Made by a program: the position numbers and the translations under genes. The notes under the pieces were generated by a model. The model worked only from the letters and a program-made list of their open reading frames with translations, did no database searches and had not been told where the DNA came from. Positions 36,206 through 44,428 of a stretch of DNA of 64,000 nucleotides are shown in pieces (within the stretch, counting starts at the first letter, position 1; the number at the start of each line of letters is the position of its first letter). This DNA comes from JALZUE01 sp051251725. GTDB taxonomy: Bacteria > Pseudomonadota > Gammaproteobacteria > Enterobacterales > Alteromonadaceae. The stretch is taken from assembly GCA_051251725.1 (NCBI GenBank), contig JBPOFN010000023.1:3266-67265 (forward strand), read 5' to 3'.

Positions 36206-37492
36206 TTGTTTGATCGTTATCAGGCAGGTGAGCAAGCAATCCTTGTTCACGTAGATTTTCCAGACGAAAGCTCCAAAGAAGACCTCCAAGAATTCGAAAT
36301 GTTAGTATCCTCAGCAGGTGTCAACGCACTCGCTGTGATCACGGGTAAGCGAACTTCACCACATACTAAATACTTTGTAGGTACTGGTAAGGTGGAAGAA
36401 GTTGCTGAAGCGGTTAAGTTGTACGAAGCTAATGTCGTACTTTTTAATCATGCCTTAACACCGTCGCAAGAAAAACATGTCGAAGCCTTATGTCAATGTC
36501 GAGTTGTTGATCGTACTAGCTTAATTCTTGATATTTTTGCCCAGCGCGCTCGCACGCATGAAGGTAAATTACAAGTTGAGCTGGCGCAATTACGCCATAT
36601 TAGTTCTCGCCTAATAAGGGGTTGGACGCATCTTGAACGACAAAAAGGTGGTGTTGGTTTACGTGGCCCAGGTGAAACACAATTAGAAACCGATCGTCGA
36701 TTATTACGTGAGCGTGTCGTTAATATTCGCGCTCGGCTAGAAAAAGTTGAAAAACAGCGTCATCAAGGTCGCCGTTTAAGAACGCGTGCTGAAATACCGA
36801 CAGTATCATTAGTTGGTTATACCAACGCCGGTAAATCAACACTATTTAACCAAATCACTAATGCAACTGTGTATGCTGCCGATCAGTTATTTGCGACGTT
36901 AGACCCAACCCTTCGAAAAATTGAAGTGGAAGATGTTGGCCGCGTTATTTTGGCTGATACCGTTGGTTTTATTCGTCACTTACCACATGACTTAGTCGCA
37001 GCATTTAAAGCAACGTTAACGGAAACGCGCGAAGCGGAATTACTGTTACATGTGGTCGATATTTCGGATGAACGTCGCACGGAAAATATTGCCCAAGTGC
37101 AAGACGTTTTAGATGAAATTGACGCGGGTGATGTCCCCCAATTAATGATTTGTAACAAAATTGACAACCTTGATGATATTGAACCGCGCATTGATCGAGA
37201 CGATACTGGCATGCCAATTCGTGTTTGGTTATCAGCGCGGGCAAATATTGGTATTGAACTGTTATTTGAGGCCCTTGCCGAGCGCATGGGTAGAGAGATT
37301 GTTCAACACCGTTTAAAAATTCCACCGAATGCAGGTAAGCTGCGTGGGGCTTTTTATCAATTAAATTGCATTACTGATGAGTCATTTGATGATGAAGGAA
37401 ATTGCTTATTAACGATAAAATTGCCAGAACGAGAATGGAATCGCTTAATTAAAGACGATAAAGCAGCAATAGAAGGCTTTATCCTACCTTAA
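36206..37492 (+). CDS. hflX: Ribosome-associated GTPase HflX
   Basis: 428 residues. An N-terminal ATP-binding/HflX domain (about 1-190) contains LDIFAQRARTHEGKLQVELA and RGPGETQLETDRRLL. The GTPase domain (about 195-365) has GYTNAGKSTLFN (G1), DTVGFIRHLP (G3) and NKIDNLDD (G4). HflX splits or rescues stalled ribosomes, especially after heat stress. The start is a TTG at 36206 with an AAGGAG box 8 nt upstream. The next in-frame ATG is far inside the conserved N-terminus. Confidence 0.95.
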   Translation: MFDRYQAGEQAILVHVDFPDESSKEDLQEFEMLVSSAGVNALAVITGKRTSPHTKYFVGTGKVEEVAEAVKLYEANVVLFNHALTPSQEKHVEALCQCRVVDRTSLILDIFAQRARTHEGKLQVELAQLRHISSRLIRGWTHLERQKGGVGLRGPGETQLETDRRLLRERVVNIRARLEKVEKQRHQGRRLRTRAEIPTVSLVGYTNAGKSTLFNQITNATVYAADQLFATLDPTLRKIEVEDVGRVILADTVGFIRHLPHDLVAAFKATLTETREAELLLHVVDISDERRTENIAQVQDVLDEIDAGDVPQLMICNKIDNLDDIEPRIDRDDTGMPIRVWLSARANIGIELLFEALAERMGREIVQHRLKIPPNAGKLRGAFYQLNCITDESFDDEGNCLLTIKLPEREWNRLIKDDKAAIEGFILP

Positions 37493-37603
37493 CAGACTGA
37501 TATATTAACCGAATTCGGCTAGTAGATTTCTAATGACGAAGTTGGTAAATTTTATCGATTTCGGTTTCAATAACGTATTTTATTTTAATTATCGGAGAGC
37601 AAA

Positions 37604-38749
37604 ATGGCTTGGAACGAACCGGGGAAAGGCGACAAAGATCCCTGGAAAAATAAAGGTGGTAAAGAACAGGGACCACCAGACCTAGATGATTTATTAAAAG
37701 ACCTGGGTAATAAAATGGGTGGGATTTTTGGCGGTGGCAAATCATCTTCAGGATCTTCACAGTCAGGTAACGTCGGCGGTGCATTTAGCTTATTAGTAAT
37801 GCTAGTTGTGTTAGTTGTTTATGCCTATTCTTGCATCTTCACTATCAATGAAGCTGAGCGCGGTGTTAAATTGCGTTTTGGTGAATACGTTGGTGTTGTG
37901 GAACCAGGTTTAAGTTGGAAATGGACGTTTTTAGAACGCATTATTCCAATTGATATGCAAACAACCCGTGACTTACCAGCTTCGGGCTTTATGTTAACGC
38001 AAGATGAAAACGTAGTACGTGTTGAAATGCAGGTGCAATATCGTGTTATCAATGCACGTAATTATGTTTTTAGTGTTACTGATGCTGATGACAGTTTAAG
38101 CCAAGCGTTAGATAGTGCCCTTCGTTATGTTGTTGGCCATTCAAAAATGGATGATGTCTTAACTAGAGGTCGTGAACTTGTTCGTCAACAAGTGTGGCAA
38201 GAGTTAGAAAAAATTATCGAACCATATAACCTTGGTTTGTTAGTTGTTGATGTCAACTTTAAAGATGCGCGTCCTCCGGAAGAAGTTAAAGATGCTTTTG
38301 ATGATGCGATTTCAGCACAAGAAGATGAGATCCGTTTCTTACGTGAAGCTGAAGCCTATGCTCGTGGTATTGAGCCAAGAGCTCGTGGCCGAGTTAAACG
38401 TATGGAACAAGAAGCGCTTGCTTATAAATCACAAATTGTTCTAGACGCTGAAGGTTCCGTTGCTAAATTTAATAAATTGTTACCTGAGTATTTAGCGGCA
38501 CCTGAAGTTACTCGTCAGCGCCTGTATTTAGCAACAATGGAAAAGGTTTATAGCAATACGAGTAAGGTTATGGTTGATGTTGATGGCGGTAATAACATGA
38601 TGTATTTGCCACTTGATAAAATTATCAGTCAGCAGAATCAAACTACTCGTTCAATCCAACAAACATTACCGACTAATACTCAACAGCCGGCACGTATAAA
38701 TACTTCTGATGCTGGTCGTAGTGATCGTTTTAATAGCGGGAGAAATTAA
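37604..38749 (+). CDS. hflK: Membrane protease modulator HflK
   Basis: 381 residues. A Gly/Lys-rich cytoplasmic N-terminus (1-65) is followed by one transmembrane helix (about 62-84) and a SPFH/Band 7 domain (about 85-265) with NEAERGVKLRFGEY and VDVNFKDARPPEEV. A long helix and a Gln/Thr-rich tail complete it. HflK and HflC form a large periplasmic cage around the FtsH protease and modulate its activity. It is separated from hflC by 3 nt, so they are translationally linked. Confidence 0.95.
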   Translation: MAWNEPGKGDKDPWKNKGGKEQGPPDLDDLLKDLGNKMGGIFGGGKSSSGSSQSGNVGGAFSLLVMLVVLVVYAYSCIFTINEAERGVKLRFGEYVGVVEPGLSWKWTFLERIIPIDMQTTRDLPASGFMLTQDENVVRVEMQVQYRVINARNYVFSVTDADDSLSQALDSALRYVVGHSKMDDVLTRGRELVRQQVWQELEKIIEPYNLGLLVVDVNFKDARPPEEVKDAFDDAISAQEDEIRFLREAEAYARGIEPRARGRVKRMEQEALAYKSQIVLDAEGSVAKFNKLLPEYLAAPEVTRQRLYLATMEKVYSNTSKVMVDVDGGNNMMYLPLDKIISQQNQTTRSIQQTLPTNTQQPARINTSDAGRSDRFNSGRN

Positions 38750-38752
38750 GCA

Positions 38753-39637
38753 ATGAAAAATTTATTGGTAATTATTTTTGCTGCTCTAATTTTATTAGTA
38801 GTGTCTTCAGTGTTTATTGTTTCTGAAGGACAGCGCGGGATTGTTTTTCAGTTTAAGAAAATTAAACGTGACGACGCAGGTGAAATGGTGGTTTTCGAAC
38901 CGGGTTTACATTTCAAAATACCTTTGTTGGAATCGGTTAAAAAATTAGACGCGCGAATTCAAACACTTGATGAAGCACCTGATCGTTTTGTTACGTCAGA
39001 GAAAAAAGATTTAATGGTCGACTCATACGTGAAATGGCGCATTGTTGATTTCTCTACTTTTTACTTACGTACAGCGGGCAATATTGAAAATGCCAAAGCG
39101 TTATTAAAGCAAAAAGTGAATAACGGCTTACGTACTGAATTTGGTAACAGAACTATTAAAGAAATTGTTTCAGGTGACCGTGACGGCATTATGTCGGAAG
39201 CGCTTGAAAGCGCCTCTAGTAGCCGTCAAGATCTTGGTATTGAAGTGATTGATGTGCGTGTTAAAGCGATCAACTTACCAAAAGAGGTCAGTAGTTCAAT
39301 TTACGAACGTATGCGCGCCGAGCGAACTGCCGTTGCCAAAGAACATAGATCACAGGGTCAAGAGCAATCAGAGATCATTAAAGCGACTATTGATGCAAAA
39401 GTAACAATTATGTTAGCTGATGCACAAAAGAAATCGTTTGAAGTACGCGGTGAAGGTGATGCCTTAGCTGCTCGAGTTTATTCTGATTCTTATTCAAAAG
39501 ACGCTGAGTTTTATAGCTTTGTTCGTAGCTTAGAAGCTTACGAAAACAGTTTTAATAGTAAAAATGACATTTTGGTTGTTCAACCAGACAGTGACTTTTT
39601 TCAATATTTAAAAGTGAATACTAAAAAGAAAAAATAA
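38753..39637 (+). CDS. hflC: Membrane protease modulator HflC
   Basis: 294 residues. An N-terminal transmembrane helix (about 3-24) is followed by the SPFH domain (about 25-200: SEGQRGIVFQFKK, GLHFKIPLLESV, VIDVRVKAINLP) and a helical segment with FVRSLEAYENSF near the C-terminus. It is the partner of HflK in the FtsH-HflKC complex. A strong intrinsic terminator follows at 39663-39691, which ends the miaA-hfq-hflX-hflK-hflC operon. Confidence 0.96.
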   Translation: MKNLLVIIFAALILLVVSSVFIVSEGQRGIVFQFKKIKRDDAGEMVVFEPGLHFKIPLLESVKKLDARIQTLDEAPDRFVTSEKKDLMVDSYVKWRIVDFSTFYLRTAGNIENAKALLKQKVNNGLRTEFGNRTIKEIVSGDRDGIMSEALESASSSRQDLGIEVIDVRVKAINLPKEVSSSIYERMRAERTAVAKEHRSQGQEQSEIIKATIDAKVTIMLADAQKKSFEVRGEGDALAARVYSDSYSKDAEFYSFVRSLEAYENSFNSKNDILVVQPDSDFFQYLKVNTKKKK

Positions 39638-39662
39638 TTTTTTAATAAGTTATTTTTGATAT

Positions 39663-39691
39663 AAAAGCCATGACATTGTTCATGGCTTTTT
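39663..39691 (+). terminator. Rho-independent terminator after hflC
   Basis: AAAAGCCATGA (39663-39673) and TCATGGCTTTT (39680-39690) form a perfect 11-bp stem with a 6-nt loop and a T run, 26 nt after the hflC stop. Confidence 0.85.
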
Positions 39692-39741
39692 ACTTTTTAG
39701 TGGTAAATTAAATAATATTAAACCAGTAAAAGGGAAAACAG

Positions 39742-39933
39742 ATGACCAGTACAATATTGTTAATGGCGATAGCTATTGCCTTGATATTAGAGGGCTTAAT
39801 TCCAGCATTGTTTCCAAATAAGTGGCAAGCTTATGTCGCAAAATTAGCAGCAGAGCCCACCAGTAACATTCGAACTATCGGCATTACTGTGATGCTTATT
39901 GGCGCAGTGATTCTTTATTTTGCCGCTCCGTAA
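39742..39933 (+). CDS. yjeT: DUF2065 small membrane protein (YjeT)
   Basis: 63 residues with two predicted transmembrane helices (about 4-22 and 42-60) and the loop FPNKWQAYVAKLA. It matches the DUF2065/YjeT family, found between hflC and purA in many gammaproteobacteria. Function unknown. The ATG has an AAAAGGGAAA ribosome-binding site. It lies behind the hflC terminator, so it needs its own promoter or read-through. Confidence 0.85.
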   Translation: MTSTILLMAIAIALILEGLIPALFPNKWQAYVAKLAAEPTSNIRTIGITVMLIGAVILYFAAP

Positions 39934-39978
39934 TCAGCTATTTGTCTAAAACATGAAACAAAAATAGCCAATTATTAC

Positions 39979-40007
39979 TTGGACTGCTTTTTGATATTTG
40001 ATAGAAT
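39979..40007 (+). promoter_or_regulatory. Candidate sigma-70 promoter for purA
   Basis: TTGGAC (39979-39984), a 17-nt spacer and TAGAAT (40002-40007), 32 nt before the purA start codon. Both hexamers are one or two bases from consensus. Confidence 0.65.
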
Positions 40008-40039
40008 CCCCGCCTAATTTTCTGATAGACATGTGAAAC

Positions 40040-41338
40040 ATGGGCAAAAACGTTGTAGTTCTAGGCACCCAATGGGGTGACGAAGGTAAAGGTAAGGTTG
40101 TTGACTTACTAACTGATAAAGCAAAATACGTCGTGCGTTATCAAGGTGGTCATAACGCGGGCCATACTCTAGTTATCAACGGTGAGAAAACCGTTCTTCA
40201 TTTAATTCCGTCTGGTGTTTTACGTGATAACGTAAAATGTATGATCGGTAATGGTGTTGTACTTTGTCCAAAAGCCTTAATGGCTGAAATGAGCATGTTG
40301 GAAGAACGCGGCGTTCCAGTCCGTGAGCGTTTACTTATTAGTGATGCATGTCCATTAATTCTTCCTTATCACAATGCGTTAGACGCAGCTCGTGAAATTG
40401 CACGTGGTTCAAAAGCAATTGGTACTACTGGTCGTGGTATTGGTCCAGCTTATGAAGATAAAGTAGCGCGTCGCGGTTTACGTGTTGGCGATTTATTTTG
40501 TGCTGAATCATTTGCAGCTAAGTTAAAAGAAATTATGGAATATCATAATTTTGTTTTAACAACTTATTACAAAGTTGAGCCAGTAAGCTACGAAGAAGTA
40601 TTAGCTGACGCGTTAGCTGTTGCTGATGTGATTAAAGGCATGGTTGCTGATATTGCAGAAATGCTTGATCAAGCGCGTAAGAATGGTGAGTCAATCATGT
40701 TTGAAGGTGCCCAAGGTACTTTATTAGACATTGACCACGGTACTTACCCATACGTAACTTCTTCTAACACTACTGTTGGTGGTGTTGCTACTGGTTGTGG
40801 TTTTGGTCCATTACACCTTGATTATGTATTAGGTATCACTAAAGCATACACAACACGTGTTGGCTCAGGCCCATTCCCGACTGAATTAAATGACGAAGTT
40901 GGTAATCACTTAGGTACTGTTGGCCATGAATTTGGCGCAACAACTGGCCGTGAACGTCGTTGTGGTTGGTTTGATGCGGTTGCTATGCATCGTGCAGTGC
41001 AAGTGAATAGTGTTAGCGGTTTCTGCTTAACTAAACTTGACGTATTAGACGGCTTAAAAGAATTAAAAATCTGTATAGGTTATAAAACTGAAGCAGGTGA
41101 AATTATCACAGTGCCACCAACGGCTGCTGAAGGTTACGATAAAATTACCCCAGTATATGAAACCGTACCCGGTTGGAGCGAATCAACGGTAGGTGCCACG
41201 TCACTTGACGCATTACCTGCTAACGCAATCGCTTATATCAAACGTCTTGAAGAAATCACTGGCGTTCCAATTGATATTATTTCGACCGGTCCTGATCGTG
41301 TTGAAACTATGATTTTAGTGAACCCGTTTGACGAATAA
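40040..41338 (+). CDS. purA: Adenylosuccinate synthetase
   Basis: 432 residues, full length. The GTP-binding loop GTQWGDEGKGK at 10-20 includes the catalytic Asp, followed by GGHNAGHT, GTTGRGIGPAYEDK, the IMP-binding QGTLLDIDHGTYP and TTGRERRCGWFD. It converts IMP, aspartate and GTP to adenylosuccinate in AMP synthesis. Preceded by its own promoter and followed by a strong terminator. Confidence 0.98.
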   Translation: MGKNVVVLGTQWGDEGKGKVVDLLTDKAKYVVRYQGGHNAGHTLVINGEKTVLHLIPSGVLRDNVKCMIGNGVVLCPKALMAEMSMLEERGVPVRERLLISDACPLILPYHNALDAAREIARGSKAIGTTGRGIGPAYEDKVARRGLRVGDLFCAESFAAKLKEIMEYHNFVLTTYYKVEPVSYEEVLADALAVADVIKGMVADIAEMLDQARKNGESIMFEGAQGTLLDIDHGTYPYVTSSNTTVGGVATGCGFGPLHLDYVLGITKAYTTRVGSGPFPTELNDEVGNHLGTVGHEFGATTGRERRCGWFDAVAMHRAVQVNSVSGFCLTKLDVLDGLKELKICIGYKTEAGEIITVPPTAAEGYDKITPVYETVPGWSESTVGATSLDALPANAIAYIKRLEEITGVPIDIISTGPDRVETMILVNPFDE

Positions 41339-41699
41339 GTTAAACCGAAGCCATTAAAAATCAATAAAAGCTCAATAAAAAAGGTATCCAATGGATACCT
41401 TTTTTTTCGACTTTGATTTACTTTTAACAGAAATTATACCAATTCGTCTAAGAAAGTGATCGCTTAGCGAGAATTTTAAGGCTTAAAGGCAAGGCATTGA
41501 TTATAAGGAATAGTTATTCTATTATAAAAATCAATAACGCTGCCTATAAGCCTTAAAAACTCGCCCCTCGGGAACGCATAGGTATCATGATAAAGATACA
41601 AAATTTGTTTAATATAGAATGACTATATCTAAACATATTTTGCTTTTTCTCATATCCCCTATGCCATTCTAAGTGGTCACTTCTTTAGATGGATTGGTA
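41339..41699. other. purA/pyrE convergent intergenic region
   Basis: 361 bp without a gene. It holds the purA terminator (41377-41407) and a MITE-like palindromic element (41436-41700) that fills the rest. Confidence 0.8.
41377..41407. terminator. Bidirectional Rho-independent terminator after purA
   Basis: An A run and GGTATCC (to 41389), a 3-nt loop, then GGATACC and eight T (41393-41407). The A/T tracts extend the stem and allow function on either strand, between purA and the convergent pyrE. Confidence 0.85.
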
Positions 41700-41700
41700 T
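41436..41700. mobile_element. MITE-like palindromic element, 265 bp
   Basis: The ends form 32-bp terminal inverted repeats, left starting ATACCAATTCGTCTAAG and right (reverse complement) ATACCAATCCATCTAAA, with 26 of 32 positions identical. Nested inside is a second palindrome with 18-bp arms, 17 of 18 matching (41474-41491 against 41540-41557), around GAATAGTTATTC. It has no ORF, which is the build of a non-autonomous element or a structured repeat. Its right end coincides with the first base of the pyrE stop triplet (41700-41702 on the minus strand). Confidence 0.75.
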
Positions 41701-42341
41701 TAAATGCCGTAGTCTTCACGGTATTTTTTAATATTAGCTAAGTGCTCATCCATCCCTGCTTGCCCTTCAAGATAAGTGATCAAATCTGCTAAGGTAACAA
41801 TTGAAATAACTTCAGTACCAAAATCACGTTCTACTTCTTGAATCGCTGATAACTCGCCTTTACCTTTTTCTTGTCGATCAAGGGCAATTAACACACCGGA
41901 AAGTGTTGCACCATGATTTTTAATAATTTCCATTGATTCGCGAATTGCGGTGCCAGCTGTTATCACATCATCGACCAGCATTACTTTGCCCACTAACTCA
42001 GAACCAACCAAACTACCGCCTTCACCGTGCGTTTTAGCTTCTTTACGGTTAAAACAATAGGGTACGTCCATATCATGATGATCGGCCAATGCAACTGCTG
42101 TCGTGGTGGCAATAGGAATGCCTTTGTAAGCAGGGCCGAATAATAAATCAAAGTTAATATTAGCTTCGGTTAATGCTGATGCATAAAAACGACCTAAACG
42201 GGCTAAATCACCACCGGTATTAAATAAACCGGCGTTAAAAAAATATGGGCTAGTGCGGCCTGATTTAAGCGTAAACTGGCCAAATTTTAAAACGTTTTTG
42301 CTTAACGCAAACTCAATGAATTCTTGTTGGTATGCTTTCAT
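41700..42341 (-). CDS. pyrE: Orotate phosphoribosyltransferase
   Basis: 213 residues, matching E. coli length, so the repeat element at its 3' end has not truncated it. The PRPP-binding motif VMLVDDVITAGTA is near residue 120. SGRTSPYFFNAG and the flexible loop FNRKEAKTHGEGG complete the site. It makes orotidine 5'-phosphate from orotate and PRPP in pyrimidine synthesis. It lies 13 nt behind rph, the classic rph-pyrE operon. The attenuator known between these genes in enteric bacteria is not visible in a 13-nt gap. Confidence 0.97.
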   Translation of the reverse strand: MKAYQQEFIEFALSKNVLKFGQFTLKSGRTSPYFFNAGLFNTGGDLARLGRFYASALTEANINFDLLFGPAYKGIPIATTTAVALADHHDMDVPYCFNRKEAKTHGEGGSLVGSELVGKVMLVDDVITAGTAIRESMEIIKNHGATLSGVLIALDRQEKGKGELSAIQEVERDFGTEVISIVTLADLITYLEGQAGMDEHLANIKKYREDYGI

Positions 42342-42354
42342 TATAATTCCTAAG

Positions 42355-43071
42355 CTATTTATTTAAGGCTTCTTTCTGGATGTCGAACAACTCATTAATA
42401 CTATGCTTAGCCAGTTGCATCATCTCGTTCATTTCATCAAAGCTGAACGGTGCTTCTTCGGCCGTGCCTTGAATTTCAATTAACTTACCGGTTTCTGTCA
42501 TGACCACGTTCATATCTGTTTCAGCCGCTGAGTCTTCAGGGTAATCAAGATCTGAAATCGGCTCACCGTTATAAATACCAACAGAGACCGCAGCGATCAT
42601 ATGTTTTAACGGGTTAGTTTTAATAATCTCTTTGGCGCGCATGTAATTAATAGCATCGACAAGGGCAACACAAGCACCGGTAATTGACGCGGTACGAGTG
42701 CCACCGTCAGCTTGAATAACATCACAATCAATGGTGATCATATTTTCGCCTAGCGCTTTTAAATCAACAGCTGCACGTAAAGCACGAGCGATTAAACGTG
42801 AAATTTCTAGCGTTCGACCACTTTGCTGGCCATTAGCAGCTTCGCGGCGCATACGAGTATGAGTAGAGCGCGGCAACATACCGTACTCTGCTGTGACCCA
42901 GCCTTTACCTTTGCCTTTTAAAAATCTCGGAACACCTTCTTCAACCGTTGCTGTACAGATAACTTTTGTATTACCGAATTCAATCAAAATTGAGCCTTCA
43001 GCATGGGCGGTAAATTGACGAGTAATAGTTACGGGGCGGATCTGCCCGTTGGTTCTGCCGCTTGGACGCAT
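42355..43071 (-). CDS. rph: Ribonuclease PH
   Basis: 238 residues, full length. RPSGRTNGQIRPVTITR at the N-terminus, SVLIEFGNTK-like ILIEFGNTKVICTATVEE, RTLEISRLIARALRAAVD, the phosphate-site CDVIQADGGTRTASITGA and DLDYPEDSAAETDMNVVM are conserved. It trims tRNA 3' ends by phosphorolysis. First gene of the rph-pyrE operon. Confidence 0.97.
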   Translation of the reverse strand: MRPSGRTNGQIRPVTITRQFTAHAEGSILIEFGNTKVICTATVEEGVPRFLKGKGKGWVTAEYGMLPRSTHTRMRREAANGQQSGRTLEISRLIARALRAAVDLKALGENMITIDCDVIQADGGTRTASITGACVALVDAINYMRAKEIIKTNPLKHMIAAVSVGIYNGEPISDLDYPEDSAAETDMNVVMTETGKLIEIQGTAEEAPFSFDEMNEMMQLAKHSINELFDIQKEALNK

Positions 43072-43287
43072 AAGTGTTCCTAATCTAGTAAATTAATTGC
43101 TGCGCATTATAATGTTTGTCGGGTTATTTTGACAGTAGCGGTATTGATTATCTTTATATGTTTATGAAAGGATACGGCTCGATACTGTCGATGTTAGCGT
43201 CAGCGAATGATCACAGAAGAAATTTGAAATATAGTTAGCTTACCCAAGGTCTTGTTAAACGCCTTATTTGTTGGAAGTTTTGATTTT

Positions 43288-43782
43288 ATGAAGTTAGTTA
43301 CCTTATTTTTCACTCTGATTTTTAGCCTTGCATATTGTATTAGTTCAGTAAGTGTTGCGGCAGGAAAGTTACCGCTTTATAGCCAACATTATGATGACCA
43401 ACGCAACCCGTTCGACGATGCAAAAAATGCGATTAAACTCGCCGCAGCAACTAAGCGCAATGTCTTGATAGAAATAGGCGGCACTTGGTGTGGTTGGTGT
43501 AGCAAAATGGAGCAATTTTTAGTCGACAACCCTAAGGTCGCAGAGGCGTTACATAACAACTTTGTTGTTTTAAAAGTGAGTGTTAGCGACGCCAATGAAA
43601 ATGCTGAATTTATGAAGAGCTTGCCGCCTGTATTGGGTTATCCGCATATGTATGTATCTACGGCAACGGGCAAAATGTTGTTGTCTAAGGATACGGCCGA
43701 GTTATTAGAAGGTGAAGAATATTCGGTTAACAACTGGCTTGAGTTTATCGAGCAATGGCAACCACAAAAATCACAAGGATAA
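43288..43782 (+). CDS. Exported thioredoxin-like protein
   Basis: 164 residues from the ATG at 43288, giving a signal peptide (ends SVSVAAG). An ATG 36 nt upstream is less likely. The thioredoxin fold has IEIGGTWCGWCSKMEQF with a CGWC redox pair, the DsbD-gamma/thioredoxin_7 type, and a cis-proline in LGYPHMYV. Probably a periplasmic disulfide reductase or isomerase. It ends 4 nt before the Tat-signal subunit gene, so the three-gene set with the GMC flavoprotein is one operon. A role in maturing that exported enzyme is inferred from context. Confidence 0.82.
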   Translation: MKLVTLFFTLIFSLAYCISSVSVAAGKLPLYSQHYDDQRNPFDDAKNAIKLAAATKRNVLIEIGGTWCGWCSKMEQFLVDNPKVAEALHNNFVVLKVSVSDANENAEFMKSLPPVLGYPHMYVSTATGKMLLSKDTAELLEGEEYSVNNWLEFIEQWQPQKSQG

Positions 43783-43786
43783 GGTT

Positions 43787-44428
43787 ATGCAGTCATTTTT
43801 TGAAAAGTCTTATCAAACGCCATCATGGCTAAAAAACAAATTATCGCGTCGGCAGCTGCTAAAGTCGGCAGCGGGTGCCAGTGCTATCGCCAGTTTACCG
43901 CGTTATGCTTTTGCGGCGCCTGAAGCTTTAACTGAGCTAACTAAAACTGATCCTTGGTTAACATTAGATACAGTTTTTAATCATCTGTTACCCAGTTCAG
44001 CGTCCGGCCCTGGGGCAGCAGAAATTCAAGCAAGTAATTATCTTTATCAAACGATTCAACAACAACCGATTGGGGCAGACGAAATTACTTTTATTTATAA
44101 TGGCGTTGGTTGGTTAAATGGCTACAGCAACAGCCAATTATCGAAAACTTTTGTTGCTTTAACAACGGCTGAAAAAGAAACTATTTTACGCGGAATATCC
44201 GGTTCAACAGCCGGTGAAAACTGGTTAAATACCTTAATCAATTATCTTTATGAAGCCATGCTTTCACCACCCATTTATGGTGGTAATCCTAACGGCGTAG
44301 GCTGGCAGTGGTTAAAACATCAGGCCGGCTTTCCGTTACCTGCCAAAGGCCAGCGTTATTATGAAATTCCGGGTCGCCATCAAATTAGCGTAAAAAATAT
44401 GCCGGTAGAGGAAAAAACCAAATCATGA
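43787..44428 (+). CDS. Gluconate 2-dehydrogenase subunit 3-like protein with Tat signal
   Basis: 213 residues from the ATG at 43787 (AAGG box upstream; a longer frame runs back into the thioredoxin gene). A twin-arginine signal SRRQLLKSAAG is near residues 20-30, ending at YAFAAPE. The mature part matches the gluconate 2-dehydrogenase subunit 3 family (small gamma subunit of FAD glucose, gluconate or fructose dehydrogenases). That subunit carries the large flavoprotein through the Tat pathway, since the catalytic subunit has no signal of its own. It overlaps the GMC gene by 4 nt (ATGA). Confidence 0.85.
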   Translation: MQSFFEKSYQTPSWLKNKLSRRQLLKSAAGASAIASLPRYAFAAPEALTELTKTDPWLTLDTVFNHLLPSSASGPGAAEIQASNYLYQTIQQQPIGADEITFIYNGVGWLNGYSNSQLSKTFVALTTAEKETILRGISGSTAGENWLNTLINYLYEAMLSPPIYGGNPNGVGWQWLKHQAGFPLPAKGQRYYEIPGRHQISVKNMPVEEKTKS

